Below are positions 31,948-43,900 of a DNA stretch of 64,000 bases, in pieces. The position numbers were made by a program, and so were the translations under genes. Numbering within the stretch: the first letter of the stretch is position 1; each line of letters begins with the position of its first letter. The stretch lies in NCBI RefSeq assembly GCF_030269925.1, contig NC_085123.1, forward strand, positions 8,928,001-8,992,000. The letters run 5' to 3'. This stretch comes from Bombyx mori. Lineage: Eukaryota > Arthropoda > Insecta > Lepidoptera > Bombycidae. The notes beneath the pieces are model-generated. The model ran no database searches and was not told the DNA's origin. It worked only from the letters and a program-made list of their open reading frames with translations.

Positions 31948-34900
31948 TCATTGGTGATCAGGGAAGCTTAGAAACTGTTTAATAATCCATTTATGAATGA
32001 ATAATGGCAAAGGCAATCTCATTAAATTATAATAAAACATATATCTCCAGGATTCCACTTTATACATTAATTTCGGAGTTTCATCCAACATAGCCTTCAT
32101 AAAAGTGTTCAATATTTTCATATCATGCATTGAATCAAATTTCCCCTCGCCAGATGCCAGCTCCAAATAATTGTTTAGAGATTCAATTTTATTTCCGTAA
32201 AACTTTCGTTGTTCATCGTTTAAATGTTCAACCATTGCTTCTCCTTTTGTTTCTTGCCCGAGCAGAATGTTACTAGAGCCAACGAAGCCACCTACCGAAA
32301 ATAAAAACATGTAGGCTAGCAATAAAGATCAATGTATATCTAACACAAATAATTAAGATATAAATTATGAAAATATAAAACATGGCGTTAAAATGGTCAA
32401 CATCGGATTTAGATAGACGATAGAAGATTAAAAAGACTAAGAAGACTTAGAATTTTTTTTATGGTAGAAAACTCACTCTCTGACCAGGATAAAGTGAGTA
32501 AGATTTCTGTCATTTACCTTGAGACATGAGGTCGAAGTCTCAATTTTATTGAATGACGGCTTTTCCACCCTTCGAACCGGAATGAACTACTTCTTTGTGA
32601 TTGATATACATACACACACACACATACATACACTATACTTAATTTTCATTCAACCCAACATATTCAAATTTCATGTTTTAGTAATGGTAACGTTATTTAC
32701 TTCTTTTTTTTTTATTATTTATTACACTTCATGTAAAATTTACATTGGCGGGCTTAATGCCTAAGGCATTCTCTACCAGTCAACCAAAGGTAGTGCAGAG
32801 TAAATAGTGGTAGGTGCAATGAAATTTATATTAGGTTACGAATACATACAAAAAAAGTATATCTATATATATACAAAATACGTTATATCGATGTTTTTTT
32901 TTTTTTTTTTTATGATTGAAAGTTTACTGGTGGCCCGAAGGCCTTTCCAGTTTCACCAGGACAGGTGGGCGAGCAAAGGCTCAGCCAAGAGGGGTGGGAT
33001 TTGCTAACAACTGCCCGAGCGCCTCCGAAGGAGACCTAACAACTCAAGAGCAATTGTTTCGCGAATGAATCTACTACCGGATCGGAATCGCGACCCGCTG
33101 AGAAGATCCGGCGAGAAACTCAGCGGGCTGATGCATGGGTTAGGTTGCACGTCGACCTCTTTGTCGAGTTCGACGAGTACGGTTACCGGGGTCCCTAAGC
33201 CTGCCCCTAGTATTAGAGCTGAAGGCATCTAATGCAAAGGTTATTGGATCTGATGGATCCGTAAGGACGTGTCTAGGGCGTCGACGGTGACTGGCTCCTG
33301 CATGATCAGGATTCGGGGAGTAGTCAGCGGCGGCAACGATAAGGCGATTATCATGACGCATAGCCTTATCGAAGTATCGTTCCGACGCTGACTTCATGTA
33401 TTTCCGAATTGATTCGAGGCCCAGGTCGTCGTGTAGGTCAACGTTCCTCACGAACCACGGAGCCCCGACAGCTAACCTGCAAAAGCGGGATTGTAGGGAT
33501 TGGAGGGTGTCTATGTGTGTGCGGGCCGCGTGAGCGAACACCACACTCGCGTAAGTCATGACGGGCCTTATGCAAGTTTTGTAAAGTGTCACCTTGTTCC
33601 GAAGGGACATTTTACTCCGCTTACAGATCATGGGGTAGAGTCTACCGAGAATAAACGCGGCACGGTCACGGACTGATTTTATATGCGGGCGGAATGTCAT
33701 CGATGCATCCAGGGTAACGCCCAGGTACTTGACCTTCCTGGCCCAGGGTATGGGTTGTCTAAAGAGAGTAATCGGGGGTGTGAGATTGCTCCTCCTAATC
33801 CGGGAGGAAATCCGTGTGGAGCTTCCCCTCTGAAATAGCACCGCAGTACTTTTCGCTGGGTTGATGTCTATGCGCCATTTTCGGAACCACTGTCCTAGGG
33901 CTAGGGCTGCGCTCTGAAGCTTCTTCGCGATTAGGGACTTATTTCTACTGTTATATCGATGTATCCATAATAAGCTGTTTGAAACTACAGTTGGAATCAG
34001 CAAACGATTTCATTCCTAGTCTCGCTACAAATTTTATTATAAATCTAAAGGATCTTTATTACCGTAATGTGCGTTAGTTTACCTACATATATCTATATAT
34101 TGAAACATATGAATTTCCTTTAAAGTCATCTCCATATCTACATTTAATGTAAAACTTTAAGCGTTGTAGTCAGTTACCGATTAAATTACTCACATTCTCC
34201 ATTAAAAAATCTACTGCCAATGTTATGGAATGTTTTACGGACTTCAAGTAATCACTCTTAAAGAGCAAAATCAAACGGATTAAGATCGAAACTAGATGAC
34301 AGCCAGTTTTTAGATGTATTGGAATCATAAACAATCCATTGCATAACTACGCTCAATAAAAGTGTATTTTGATTCTTGCTACACCTGGGCTGATGTTTTG
34401 ACACCTTTCTATACAAAATATGGCCCAGTCACCTTTTAAAAATAACAAGCCCACAAAGCCATTTCTGAAGCCGGATATTGTATGTGGCCGGCCAATTTAA
34501 AATTTCTGTATAGCTGAAAATTTGCTCAACGGTAAAAATTCTGCTCAGTGGTTTTTTTTCGGTCTCCTTTATTTACCGCTTAAGAAGTCGCTTTGATTTG
34601 GCCATACTATTAATTTTTAAATTATAGGATAAGTATGTGTGTGTAACTGTGCTTTTGTTGTAAGCTAAAAATCATAAGTCATGATTTAAAATACGCTATA
34701 TGGTTGTGGGTACTATTCATTAATATACATACTATGAAATATCTTGCTTTAGCGGAGGACTTTTTGGATTTGTGCTTTCACTGCTTTAATAGTCTTTTTA
34801 GTGCAAATACTACACAGATGGTTTGATTTTTTTCTAACACAAACAGAGACATTGTTTTTACTTGGTAAAAAATATATAATCAGGACCAGACTATACCTAG

Positions 34901-36684
34901 AAATCAAAACGTATGGGCTTTATTGAAGCGAAACAACATTTAAAATTGATTAGAAACAAAAATCGTAGACTCGGGAAGTTCTGAAACAAAAATCTTCGTC
35001 ATAAGAACCTGGTACAAAGGCAATGACAGCTAATCCGTGCTCGCTGTGCTCAAGATGTAGACATCGTGTCAACGCCAAAAGGCCAGCTTTGCTTGCACTG
35101 TATGCAGCGAAGGCGGGCAAAGGCTGCAGGCCACAATGGCTACCAACGTTGATTATACGGGGCTTAGGTTTGCTTGTAGTCTGAAATGAAAACCAAAAGT
35201 TAAGTATTTTTCTCCAGATCATATTAATCTTTGTTTTAGGTTGTTTTATTGAAGTGGAACTTCTTTAGGCGCGTTTAGAATAAAATTTAACTCGCGACTG
35301 ATTCGTTACGGCTAAAGAGAAAAAATACAATTTAGGATCATCGAGAGTGAGAAAATAGCGTCTCGCAAACCACTCGACCGTGAAGAGAAAGAGAGGACAA
35401 AGCGAGCTAGGTCATTTCTCATATAAACAGCATCCCGTATTACGCGTCACAGTATGAAATCGGAAATAATGAAGAAAACCACAATACTACACACCGTAAA
35501 AGAAGCTTCACCACTCTCTTGTTTACTGGTGGTAGGACCTCTTGTGAGTCCGCGCTAGTGGGTACCACCACCCTGCCTATTTCAGCTTTAAGGGTGGGGC
35601 AGCCGTTGTAACTATACTTGAGACCTTAGAACTTATATCTCAAGGTGGGTGGCGCATTTACGTTGTGGATGTCTATGGGCTCAAGTAACCACTTAACACC
35701 AGGTGGGCTGTGAGCTCGTCCACCCATCTAAGCATACGTCCACCAAGCTGCACGCGCACCTTTTTTTTTAATGTATGCTCTAATGTTACCTATAATGTAA
35801 ATAGTGTTTGAGTGTTTAATATTGGTGTTTAAATCCATCAGGTAGATATAAATTTTTCTAATTATTCTTGTGTTTAAAGACGAACATCATGTAATAAAAA
35901 ACGAACTTACAAAAATTATATTTTTTATAGTTTTCAAATTGATATTATACTATTACCTCAACGGCATAGTAATATGGATCTTAAGGCTTAAGGTGGGCGG
36001 CGGCATTCTCGTTTTGATGTCTATGGGCTCCTCGAGAGCCGCGAGTTCGTTCCATCAGTCTACGCTAAAACATACGCATAGTAAATACGTACTTCGATTG
36101 CAGTTTTTCTGATCTCTGGTAAAAATGCGGAAATGACTCTCATCGCGCCGAGCAAATTCACATGAACCGGGCTTTCTATCATCGATGCTGTCATCCATTC
36201 GTACTTTCCTACTGTCATAACTCCAGCGTTGTTGACCACGGCATGAAATTCTAACAAAATTATATTGTTAGCACCAATGAAGATGATAATGACGGTAGAA
36301 CGAAAATAAATTTAAAATTTGAAAATAGAAAAAAAATGTACATTAAAATAAATGATGGAGATAGGCTAAATATTCTTCATGGCCATTTTAATATGATTTA
36401 CATTATAAGGATAGGTGATAACAGCTTAAGTACTTACTATATTTAGGATTATCTTTCAAGACTGTAAGCACGTACTTCCGGAATTCTTGAACGCTTTCAA
36501 CTCTAGTTACGTCTAAAGGGAATGTGTGCGCACACAATTTTTCGAGGGCTTTCGCTGCTTCGGTTTCTATTCCTTTGTGCATACCAGCTATTGTGATGAA
36601 GCCTTCTCGGGCTAATCGAGCTGCTACTGCCCAACCGAGTCCACTATCACACCCTGTTACAGCTACAAGACGGCTAACGGACAT
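31948..36684 (-). CDS. Short-chain dehydrogenase/reductase, 4 exons, 306 aa
   Basis: Exons 36684-36438, 36250-36093, 35180-35009 and 32291-31948 join in frame to 306 codons plus stop. All classical SDR marks are present: the NAD(P)-binding TGCDSGLG at residues 10-17, NNAG at 89-92, and catalytic Ser149 and Tyr162-x3-Lys166 (YSASK). No signal peptide or membrane helix is evident; the protein starts directly at the Rossmann fold, so cytosolic is likely. The C-terminal part (VPGGFVGSSNILLGQETKGE) suggests the D-beta-hydroxybutyrate/retinol dehydrogenase-like group; the substrate cannot be read from sequence. The donor after exon 3 is weak (CCAG|GTTCTT), but its phase-1 join restores PGGF. Without splicing the frame stops at 34950. 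Intron 3 (2.7 kb) carries a Jockey LINE. Confidence 0.85.
32893..34003 (-). mobile_element. Jockey-clade (BMC1-like) LINE, 5'-truncated, with ORF2 C-terminus
   Basis: The poly-T at 32893-32912 is the minus-strand poly-A tail. The minus frame 33140-34003 is open and encodes the RT thumb and connection region (WFRKWRIDINPAKSTAVLFQ, VKYLGVTLDASMTFRPHIKS, MTYASVVFAH). The catalytic FADD lies upstream and is lost by truncation. It defines the family of five other tails in the window. It is in SDR intron 3, same orientation as the gene. Confidence 0.8.
35250..35510. mobile_element. MITE, second copy of the 1091-1434 family
   Basis: Ends TGAAGTGGAACTTCTTT and AAAGAAGCTTCA (reversed). Internal AGAGAAAGAGAGGACAAAGC and GAAGAAAACCACAATACT match the reverse strand of 1091-1434. 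In SDR intron 2. Confidence 0.6.
35523..35737 (+). repeat. Bm1 SINE body, no A tail
   Basis: CTGGTGGTAGGACCTCTTGT to CCACCCATCTAAGCAT. A deletion removes the CCGTGAAGCAGTAATGCG segment, and the A tail is missing. Confidence 0.85.
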
Positions 36685-37019
36685 CGCGCTGACTATTTAG
36701 AATATTTAGACTTGTAATGAAAAATTCTAATAAAATATTCGGCTACGACGTCGTTCCGATATGGTGTTGCTGTCTTAAGAACTGAAAAGACACTGACGTT
36801 TGTAGACAATTCCCGGCGGTCTGTTGCATATGAAACGGGTTTCGGGCCTCACTGCATATTTACATTGAATTTCATGTTTATAATTTTTATTTGTCTCGAC
36901 TATCAGGAGAACTTTAGAATATTATTTTCCAACATTAAAATTAGAACAATAGCAAAAAATGCGTAATAAGTTTATGTGCTTATCTAATAAAGTGGAATGA
37001 AGTTGATAAGAAACTTCGT

Positions 37020-37089
37020 AATTTCTGCTTTAATATATTGCGTTCAGTAGATTCTGATCTACTCAACGCAATATATTAAAGCAGAAATT
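37020..37089. repeat. 70-nt near-perfect inverted repeat (hairpin)
   Basis: Arms AATTTCTGCTTTAATATATT plus GCGTT (37020-37044) and their exact complement (37065-37089) are followed inward by one C-C mismatch, 7 more pairs (AGTAGAT/ATCTACT) and a TCTG loop. This makes a 33-position stem with one mismatch. It is located about 340 bases upstream of the SDR start codon. Confidence 0.85.
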
Positions 37090-37264
37090 GATCTCTCATA
37101 CTATCTTGTGTAGTCGGTTTTAACCAATTCCAATAGACATGACCGCGATCGATGTTGAAACACGAGCTACCAAGTATATTTGAATAGTTTCTGTCATTTA
37201 CTGAGCTTATACCTGCGTATGAATAGGTCGTGGCCGAATTATTACCGAATTAAATCTATAACAC

Positions 37265-37411
37265 TGAGACTGTAACTATACTGAAACCTTAGTAGTCATA
37301 TCTCAAGGTGGGTGGCGGCATTTACGTTTTGTAGATGTCTATGGGCTCTGGATAAACACTTAACACCAGGTGGGCTATGAGCTCGTCCACCCAGCTATGC
37401 AATAAAAAAAA
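37265..37411 (+). repeat. Bm1 SINE 3' half
   Basis: TGTAACTATACTGAAACC to CCCAGCTATGCAATAAAAAAA. Confidence 0.8.
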
Positions 37412-39548
37412 GTAAATATTAAATAAAATAAAATAAGAATCTTTTATTTCAAGACATCATAATCTCATAGCGTGTCAGTATTACAAATAACTTAAACTAT
37501 GTTAGTATTTAAGTAAATCCAATAATTATTGATATTAGAGCTTCTTTTCCTGTATAAATGTTTTAGCAGAAAAAATAACTATATAACGACAGTAGTTTTT
37601 CGAAACATCTCGATGGCAAATGATTTCATGAGTACAAAAAGTTTTGCCGAAAACTAAAATTGGTCGGGGTGTCAGATGAAAATGTCGAATAGTTCGACAA
37701 AGAGACGCCAATAAAAGAGGATCGTTTCAGCACGAATACCCATCTGAGAGATTAGACCTATGGAACGGAAACAATCTTGTATTTTCTGGATGACTTAATT
37801 CGGGATCGGATGTCGACTGATAGTGTTTCTATAAATACGTTTCTTTTAATTATTTATTAACATTTTATTGTTATTTTATTCTGAGCATCTTGTTTACGTA
37901 ATTGTGCAAAATCTTATTAATTCTTTGGGGCCCGATAGTGATTTAGAAGATATGTGAAGTGTACTTTAATTAGTTATGCTGTAAATTTTCTTAATTAGAA
38001 AAGTATTATTGTGATTACATCGGATGTAAATCTGTCCCTGCGGGATACTGGCTAATTGTTACACGGCGCGAATAAGTCAACTGATGTTTTTTATTTGTTG
38101 CATTGATTTTACATAAATTTCCCTTTACGACAGGGGAATGGACAAATATATACAGTGCGGATACACCTCAGTATTGGTGTTTAGGGATCGACGAATACGC
38201 CGATAAATTATGTCACCTTTCTCGTTCGACAATGGTGACGGGCATGTTTTATTGTGACCAATGATTCTACATAAATATATACGGAAAATAAGCGCACGTC
38301 CATCCAGTATTTTGTGATTACGGGTCTCCATATACATCACAACGTGAATACCCCGATCTCCAAGCCGTGTTCTGCTAGGAAAACGGATAAGACTACAATT
38401 AAGGCTTGAGCTCCAACCACTATAAGATATTTGGTTTGATGCCCAGTTGAATTACATGTAAAAACATCTCGCTCTTCAGACCGCAATGCGTCTATAGAAC
38501 GACCTTTTTTTCGGGCTGAATCTCATACGAAGTATCTACGCCTAGGGGGCGCGCTGGGTATATGGAACTTTACGGTTTTATAGATGTTGGAAGCAGACCA
38601 CGGGCCTAAGAATATTTTTAGGGTCTTACTTACCAAACGACTCCCCTTGCAACGATTCCCCTTACACCGGTCGATCGCGATGGCGATGGTGATGGCGTTG
38701 TTGTTCTGGGATACCCCTCTTAAAACTATCTAAATTAATCTATGATCTATTATACATTCAAATAGTTCAAAACTAGGTTATTGAGCTATCGATGCTGGCT
38801 ATACATGAAGTGTTTCGCTTTCTAAATTTACTACCTTTCTCATCTTCCATCTCGGTTTTACTTCACACAGTCCTCCTATTTTATTTTCTATCTTAACTCT
38901 CCTACCAATTTTTATCTTGTCTTGCCCGTTAAACCTTTCATTCGCAAGGGAAGTAGGCACAGATCAATTATAATCAATATCGTACCATAACTCAGATGTT
39001 CCACCTAATGGGATAATGGATCGAGAACAAAAGAAAAGTATCGCTTTAAATTTGTATTTTCTAGGGGAAATTTCCAGGAAAAATCCGTTGACGGCTCGTG
39101 CGGCGAACGGCGGTCATTGGACCGACACTTTTAAGGAGAAGGGCACTCCGGGGAAATCTGCCCGCCCTCGACGTAGTCCTGATAATAGTGTTTGCTCATT
39201 TGAGTGTTCTTCTGCCGGATTGTATTCGGTTAATGGTATAGGGAACGTGAAGCCTGTCTTTAAGAGCCTCGTTGTCTCATTGACTCGGCGACAACGGGTT
39301 TGAGAGTGCGTTTGGTACCAGACTCTAGTTTTGGTACCGTTTACTAATTAAAAACTTACATAATTTATATTTGTTGTGGCAAAATTGGTTGGAACCACAA
39401 TTTCAAAAATGTATCCTGGTCTATTTTATTTTTTTATTATAAAATTGAATTACGTAAACAGAACATAAAAATACTATATTTATCACCTGAGACTGAAGCA
39501 AGGTTGGGTGTTTTGAACAAGCAGTGATTACTTTTGATGATGATGATT

Positions 39549-39729
39549 ACTGGTGGTAGAACCTCTTGTGAGTCCGCGCGGGTAGATGCCAACTATACTT
39601 GAGACTTTAGAACTTATATTTCAAGGTGGGTGTCGCATTTGCGTTGTAGATATCTATGGGCTCCAGTAACCACTTAACACCAGGTGGGCTGTAAGCTCGT
39701 CTCCCTCTTCTCCTCTAAGCAGTAAATAA
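39549..39729 (+). repeat. Bm1 SINE, internally deleted
   Basis: ACTGGTGGTAGAACCTCTTG joins directly to AACTATACTTGAGACTTTAG, losing the middle of the body. It ends in a short TAAATAAATAAATAAA run. Confidence 0.8.
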
Positions 39730-40272
39730 ATAAATAAATGAAATTAAAAGAATGAAGCGGCAATTATTAGAAAAGAGTTAAATGAATACTAAAGTTTGTA
39801 AAATTAAATTTGATGTACTACATAAAGGATATTAACGAACTACCGATTCTTTGCTATATTATCTCGTCTTTTGGTTAGCAATGAAATTAAGCGTCTGTTC
39901 AGGAAATTGATGGATGACAAACTCACGATGACCGCAGGAGCTGTACTTCTCACGATCCATCATCATTTGTCAAATGTTAATACGTTTCCCTACAAAATCA
40001 ACTGAGACCATAATTAACCCAAGCTTGTAATACACGGAAGTAACACGTTAACATTTACCAAAAAATATGTGTTCGTTTTTCGTGAAGATTAAGCCGTTAT
40101 TTTCTTGTCCTTAACCTTAAACACCTTAAGGCGGGATTTTTACGACCGCCTGTTTATTTTACGTCAACGTTTACTTAAAATAGAAGGGATATATAATCTC
40201 TAAATCAGAATACAAAAGTCATTATAGTACTGCTTCTACGAATGGCGACAGTAGTAGAAGCGCCAAGCAGTT

Positions 40273-40491
40273 ACTGGTGGTAGGACCTCTTGTGAGTCCG
40301 CACGGGTAGATACCATAATCCCGTCTATTTCTGCCGTGAAGCAGTAATGCGTTTCGGTTTGAATGGTGAGGCAGCCGTTGTAACTATACTGAGACCTTAG
40401 AACTTATATCTCAAGGTGGGTGGGGCATTTACGCTGTAGATGTCTAGGGGCTCCAGTAACCACTTAACCACCCATCTAAGCAATAAAAAAA
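40273..40491 (+). repeat. Bm1 SINE body
   Basis: TACTGGTGGTAGGACCTC to CATCTAAGCAATAAAAAAAA; the CACCAGGTGGGCTGTGAGCT segment is deleted. Confidence 0.85.
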
Positions 40492-40844
40492 AATTGTTTT
40501 TAAACAAACAACGAAAGGATATTGACAAATTCTCAATAAAATCAATTTTTCTCGTCGCTGCACAATTTCGCAGTTGGCGTCGTCATGAATGCACGGGCAA
40601 TTTACGCGGTAACAAAGCAGCCCTGCCAACAGCACCACGCAATACGGCAACAAAATATCGCAAACTCGAATTTCACGAGCTATATTTTCAGTTCATAAAA
40701 GTTTATTTGTGCATGCAAAATGTAGAGCTCTTACGGAACTCGGCGGGTATATGCGCCGCAATCATTTTCATACATTATGGTAAATTTAACTTAGCCAACC
40801 ACTAGACACGATATAAAACTCATTTAATGCGCTCGCAAAGAAGT

Positions 40845-40850
40845 TTTATT
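40845..40850 (-). terminator. Candidate poly-A signal of the clip protease gene
   Basis: AATAAA on the minus strand, 62 bases downstream of the TAA stop at 40912, a normal distance for a short 3' UTR. Confidence 0.5.
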
Positions 40851-40911
40851 TACATTGCACGGAAAAAAACAAAAAATAAACATAGCAACACTTTAAAACA
40901 TCAAAAGGGAA

Positions 40912-43900
40912 TTAATTACGAATGTTACTCCGAATCCAGTCTATGTACCGGTAGACGTTACTATAAAGCGAAGGCATGGATGTCCCACAGGGGGAGTCAG
41001 CCCGTTTTCCACTCACTACACCCACGACAAAGTACTTCCCGCCGTAGACGGTCATTAAGGGTCCTCCGGAGTCGCCTTTGCATGTGTCCTCTCCAGAATA
41101 CCCGGCGGCACAGAGCTGTGTGTCGCTCAGAGCCGGATAAAAAAATTTGCATCGCGCCTGTGGCACTAGATTGACGACCGTCGATTGTTTGATGTCAGAT
41201 ATAAACCGACCGTTACTACCCCATCCAGCTACCGCTAATCGCAAATTCGAAAACTCCGGATCGTCAATATTGATCGGGGGCAGACAAATCGGTCGAATAT
41301 AATCTGAAATTTTTAAACTTAACTAATTAATATCCACCGTTAAAATATAACGTATCGATTGGTTTTGGTGAAATTAAAAACCTGTATATGGAACGTTCCC
41401 ACGTAGTCTGATTAATGCGATGTCATTACTGAGGCTATTGTCGTCATATAGGGGGTGTCGAATAACATCTTCTCCGTACATTATTAAATTTTGTATGCAC
41501 TTCTGACCGACACCTAAGACCATTTTGCAGTCGACCGGAAACGATTGCTTATCGTATTCTGCTAGATGAACTTCAACACTGAAATGAAGTAAATGTTACA
41601 ACTCATCTTGGATTTAACTTCTCCTCAGTCGTACACTCCTAACGGAGTGGTCGTGGTTACGTATGTCTTAATGCTTGGTTGCGGCTTTTGAAAGATTTCT
41701 CCATCTCTGTCTATTTGTGACGGTATGTGAGTAAGGGAACACTTTGTAGATGACTTAATCAAGTCTGTCCACCTTGTGGATGATCGGCCGCGAGAGCGTT
41801 GACCGTCTACTCTTCCTTGAACCACTAAACGTTCCAATGAGCTTTCATTACGAATGAGATCATTTAATAATTTAACTTATAATATTTATGATAAATGGTT
41901 GTTGAGATTAAATCTAACAAAGTTATTTTATACTAGTTCCTTTTGTTGAATTTCTACACGTTAATTTTGTTTCGATAGCAATGCATTTTTATGGTATGAA
42001 TTAATATCCAATATTGTGGTAATTGAATTTTGAATAAAGTCAAACTTACTTGGCTATTGTGCCGTTTGGATCAAACACACAATGTCCGGCGGTGAGTACG
42101 TAGCGAGAACTGATGAGAGATCCTCCACAATTGAACGCCGCTTTGTGGGTCCCATAATTGAATGTCGTTTTCAACAGAACTGTCCACGGATATTGATATA
42201 ACTCTGTTTCGGTACCACCTGTTTCCCAAAAAAAAGTAGTACCCAATTTCAATTTTGCCTTGATATATATTTAGAAGAATTTAAAATATAATTAAAAGTA
42301 CTTTAAAATTTTAATCTAGCGCTTATTATTTTGATTTTCTTTATTTTCAATGTTTCAAACAATTTACGTGTTCGTGGTCAGGGACGAGATGACTAGGGTG
42401 TAATTTGTTGACGTTAAAATAATGTCTTAACTATATACCATGCAATATAATGTATATTATGATAACTACCGTCATAATGCGAGATTAAACCGTTAAAGCA
42501 ATCATAACTATGTCCACGAGTCGCGAAAACTGAAAAAAATAAAACTAGAACAGTAAAAACGATTGAAAATATATATTTCGTAAATCTTTCGTAAATCTTT
42601 CTTTGATTTTATCCACTTTAGTTTGAAGTATAATTGAAAGCTTTCCTACTTTACATCGGGTTGTTGGTTTAGGACATTCGATAGAAAATAGTTTCATCTT
42701 ACCTGCGATGCGAGTCGACGACTTAATTAATTCTCTTTTCTTCCGATTGATATGACTCTGACTATTCTGCCATAATGGTATTGATGGGTCAAGCATGGGT
42801 TTTAAAGGTTTCCAAGTATTTTGGATGTACGGTTTCTGAGCCCAAATTGTATTCGGGATGGCTGCGTGCAAGTGAGTTATGTTATTAAGCCGTAAAAATT
42901 AGTTTTTTTTTCGGAAAGTTTATGATTTCAGAAATATAACAATATGTGTGTCATATAAGATAATTCAATGATGTAAACAAAATGCATAACAGTGATAATG
43001 GAGAGCTCAGAAAATTTTCATTCACCAACAGTGCGCGTGCATTGCATTATTAAATTTTAAAAATGTGTATTTCCTTCATAACAGCTTTGCAAAACAACTC
43101 ACCTGTTAGCCTGTCAGTTTCAGTAGCCTCCAGGCCACAACACCCCGTATTAGGATCAGGCGGAAAGCTTGTTAATGGGGAGCACTGGCTATATGTGTTT
43201 ATATTTCCCGGGCTATTATTTAAACTCGGAAAATACGAGGTTTTTGTTCCAGGATCAAGTGTCGGCTGCGGTGTTCTCGGGATAAGAACGTTTACTCGTG
43301 GTTTAGGTTTTCCTTGGTCAACACTAAGGTCTTCGGGGTGAGACGGCTTAGGATTTGATATTAACGGATCTAAATTACCACTGGCCGGATTCACTTTAGT
43401 ATTATTGGCTGAGTTTTGTTTCTCTAGATCCCAAATACCATTTGGGCAGCATATCTGAAATAAATACTTAAATATGTTAATTTTTGTCCTACATAGGTAC
43501 ATGAGCTCACGGTCCTCCTAAATTCAAGTGAGTACCAGAGCAAACATACGTCATAAAATATCGTTACCTTCAGATTGTCTTCATTGTATCTTATGACGTC
43601 TTCCCTAACTTTCGAACCAGAACGGTAGCGATATATAGGTATATATAAACATAATATAAGTTGCGGTGGGGGCTAAATATGTCTTACGACTTTCTTTTTT
43701 TTTAGCTTTTATGAGCTTGGTATGCGTAAGTTTGTTTTAAGTAGGAGAATTTTTGAACGTCATTTTTACATATTTCTTTACGACCTTCGATTAACTTGAA
43801 TGTTTCGCTAAGGACCGATGACAATAGAATAAATTTATAACTTCACTCTAATATCAATAGTGTCAACTGAATAAAAATAAAGATTTGGTATTAACGCGTG

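Larger units (their letters stand above)
36685..40911. other. Intergenic region between SDR and protease genes
   Basis: Contains the SDR upstream region, the hairpin at 37020-37089, Bm1 copies at 37265-37411, 39549-39729 and 40273-40491, and otherwise unassigned sequence. An ORF at 39016-39303 (+, 95 codons) has no recognisable motif and I do not call it a gene. Confidence 0.6.

Noticed and set aside
32600..32640. CRISPR-like or microsatellite array (CATACACACACACATACATA)
   Set aside because: Simple dinucleotide-type repeat only; CRISPR is not expected in an insect genome.
39016..39303. 95-codon plus-strand ORF (MDREQKKSIALNLYFLG start)
   Set aside because: No motif, no splice context and no neighbour support; kept only as a note in the intergenic entry.
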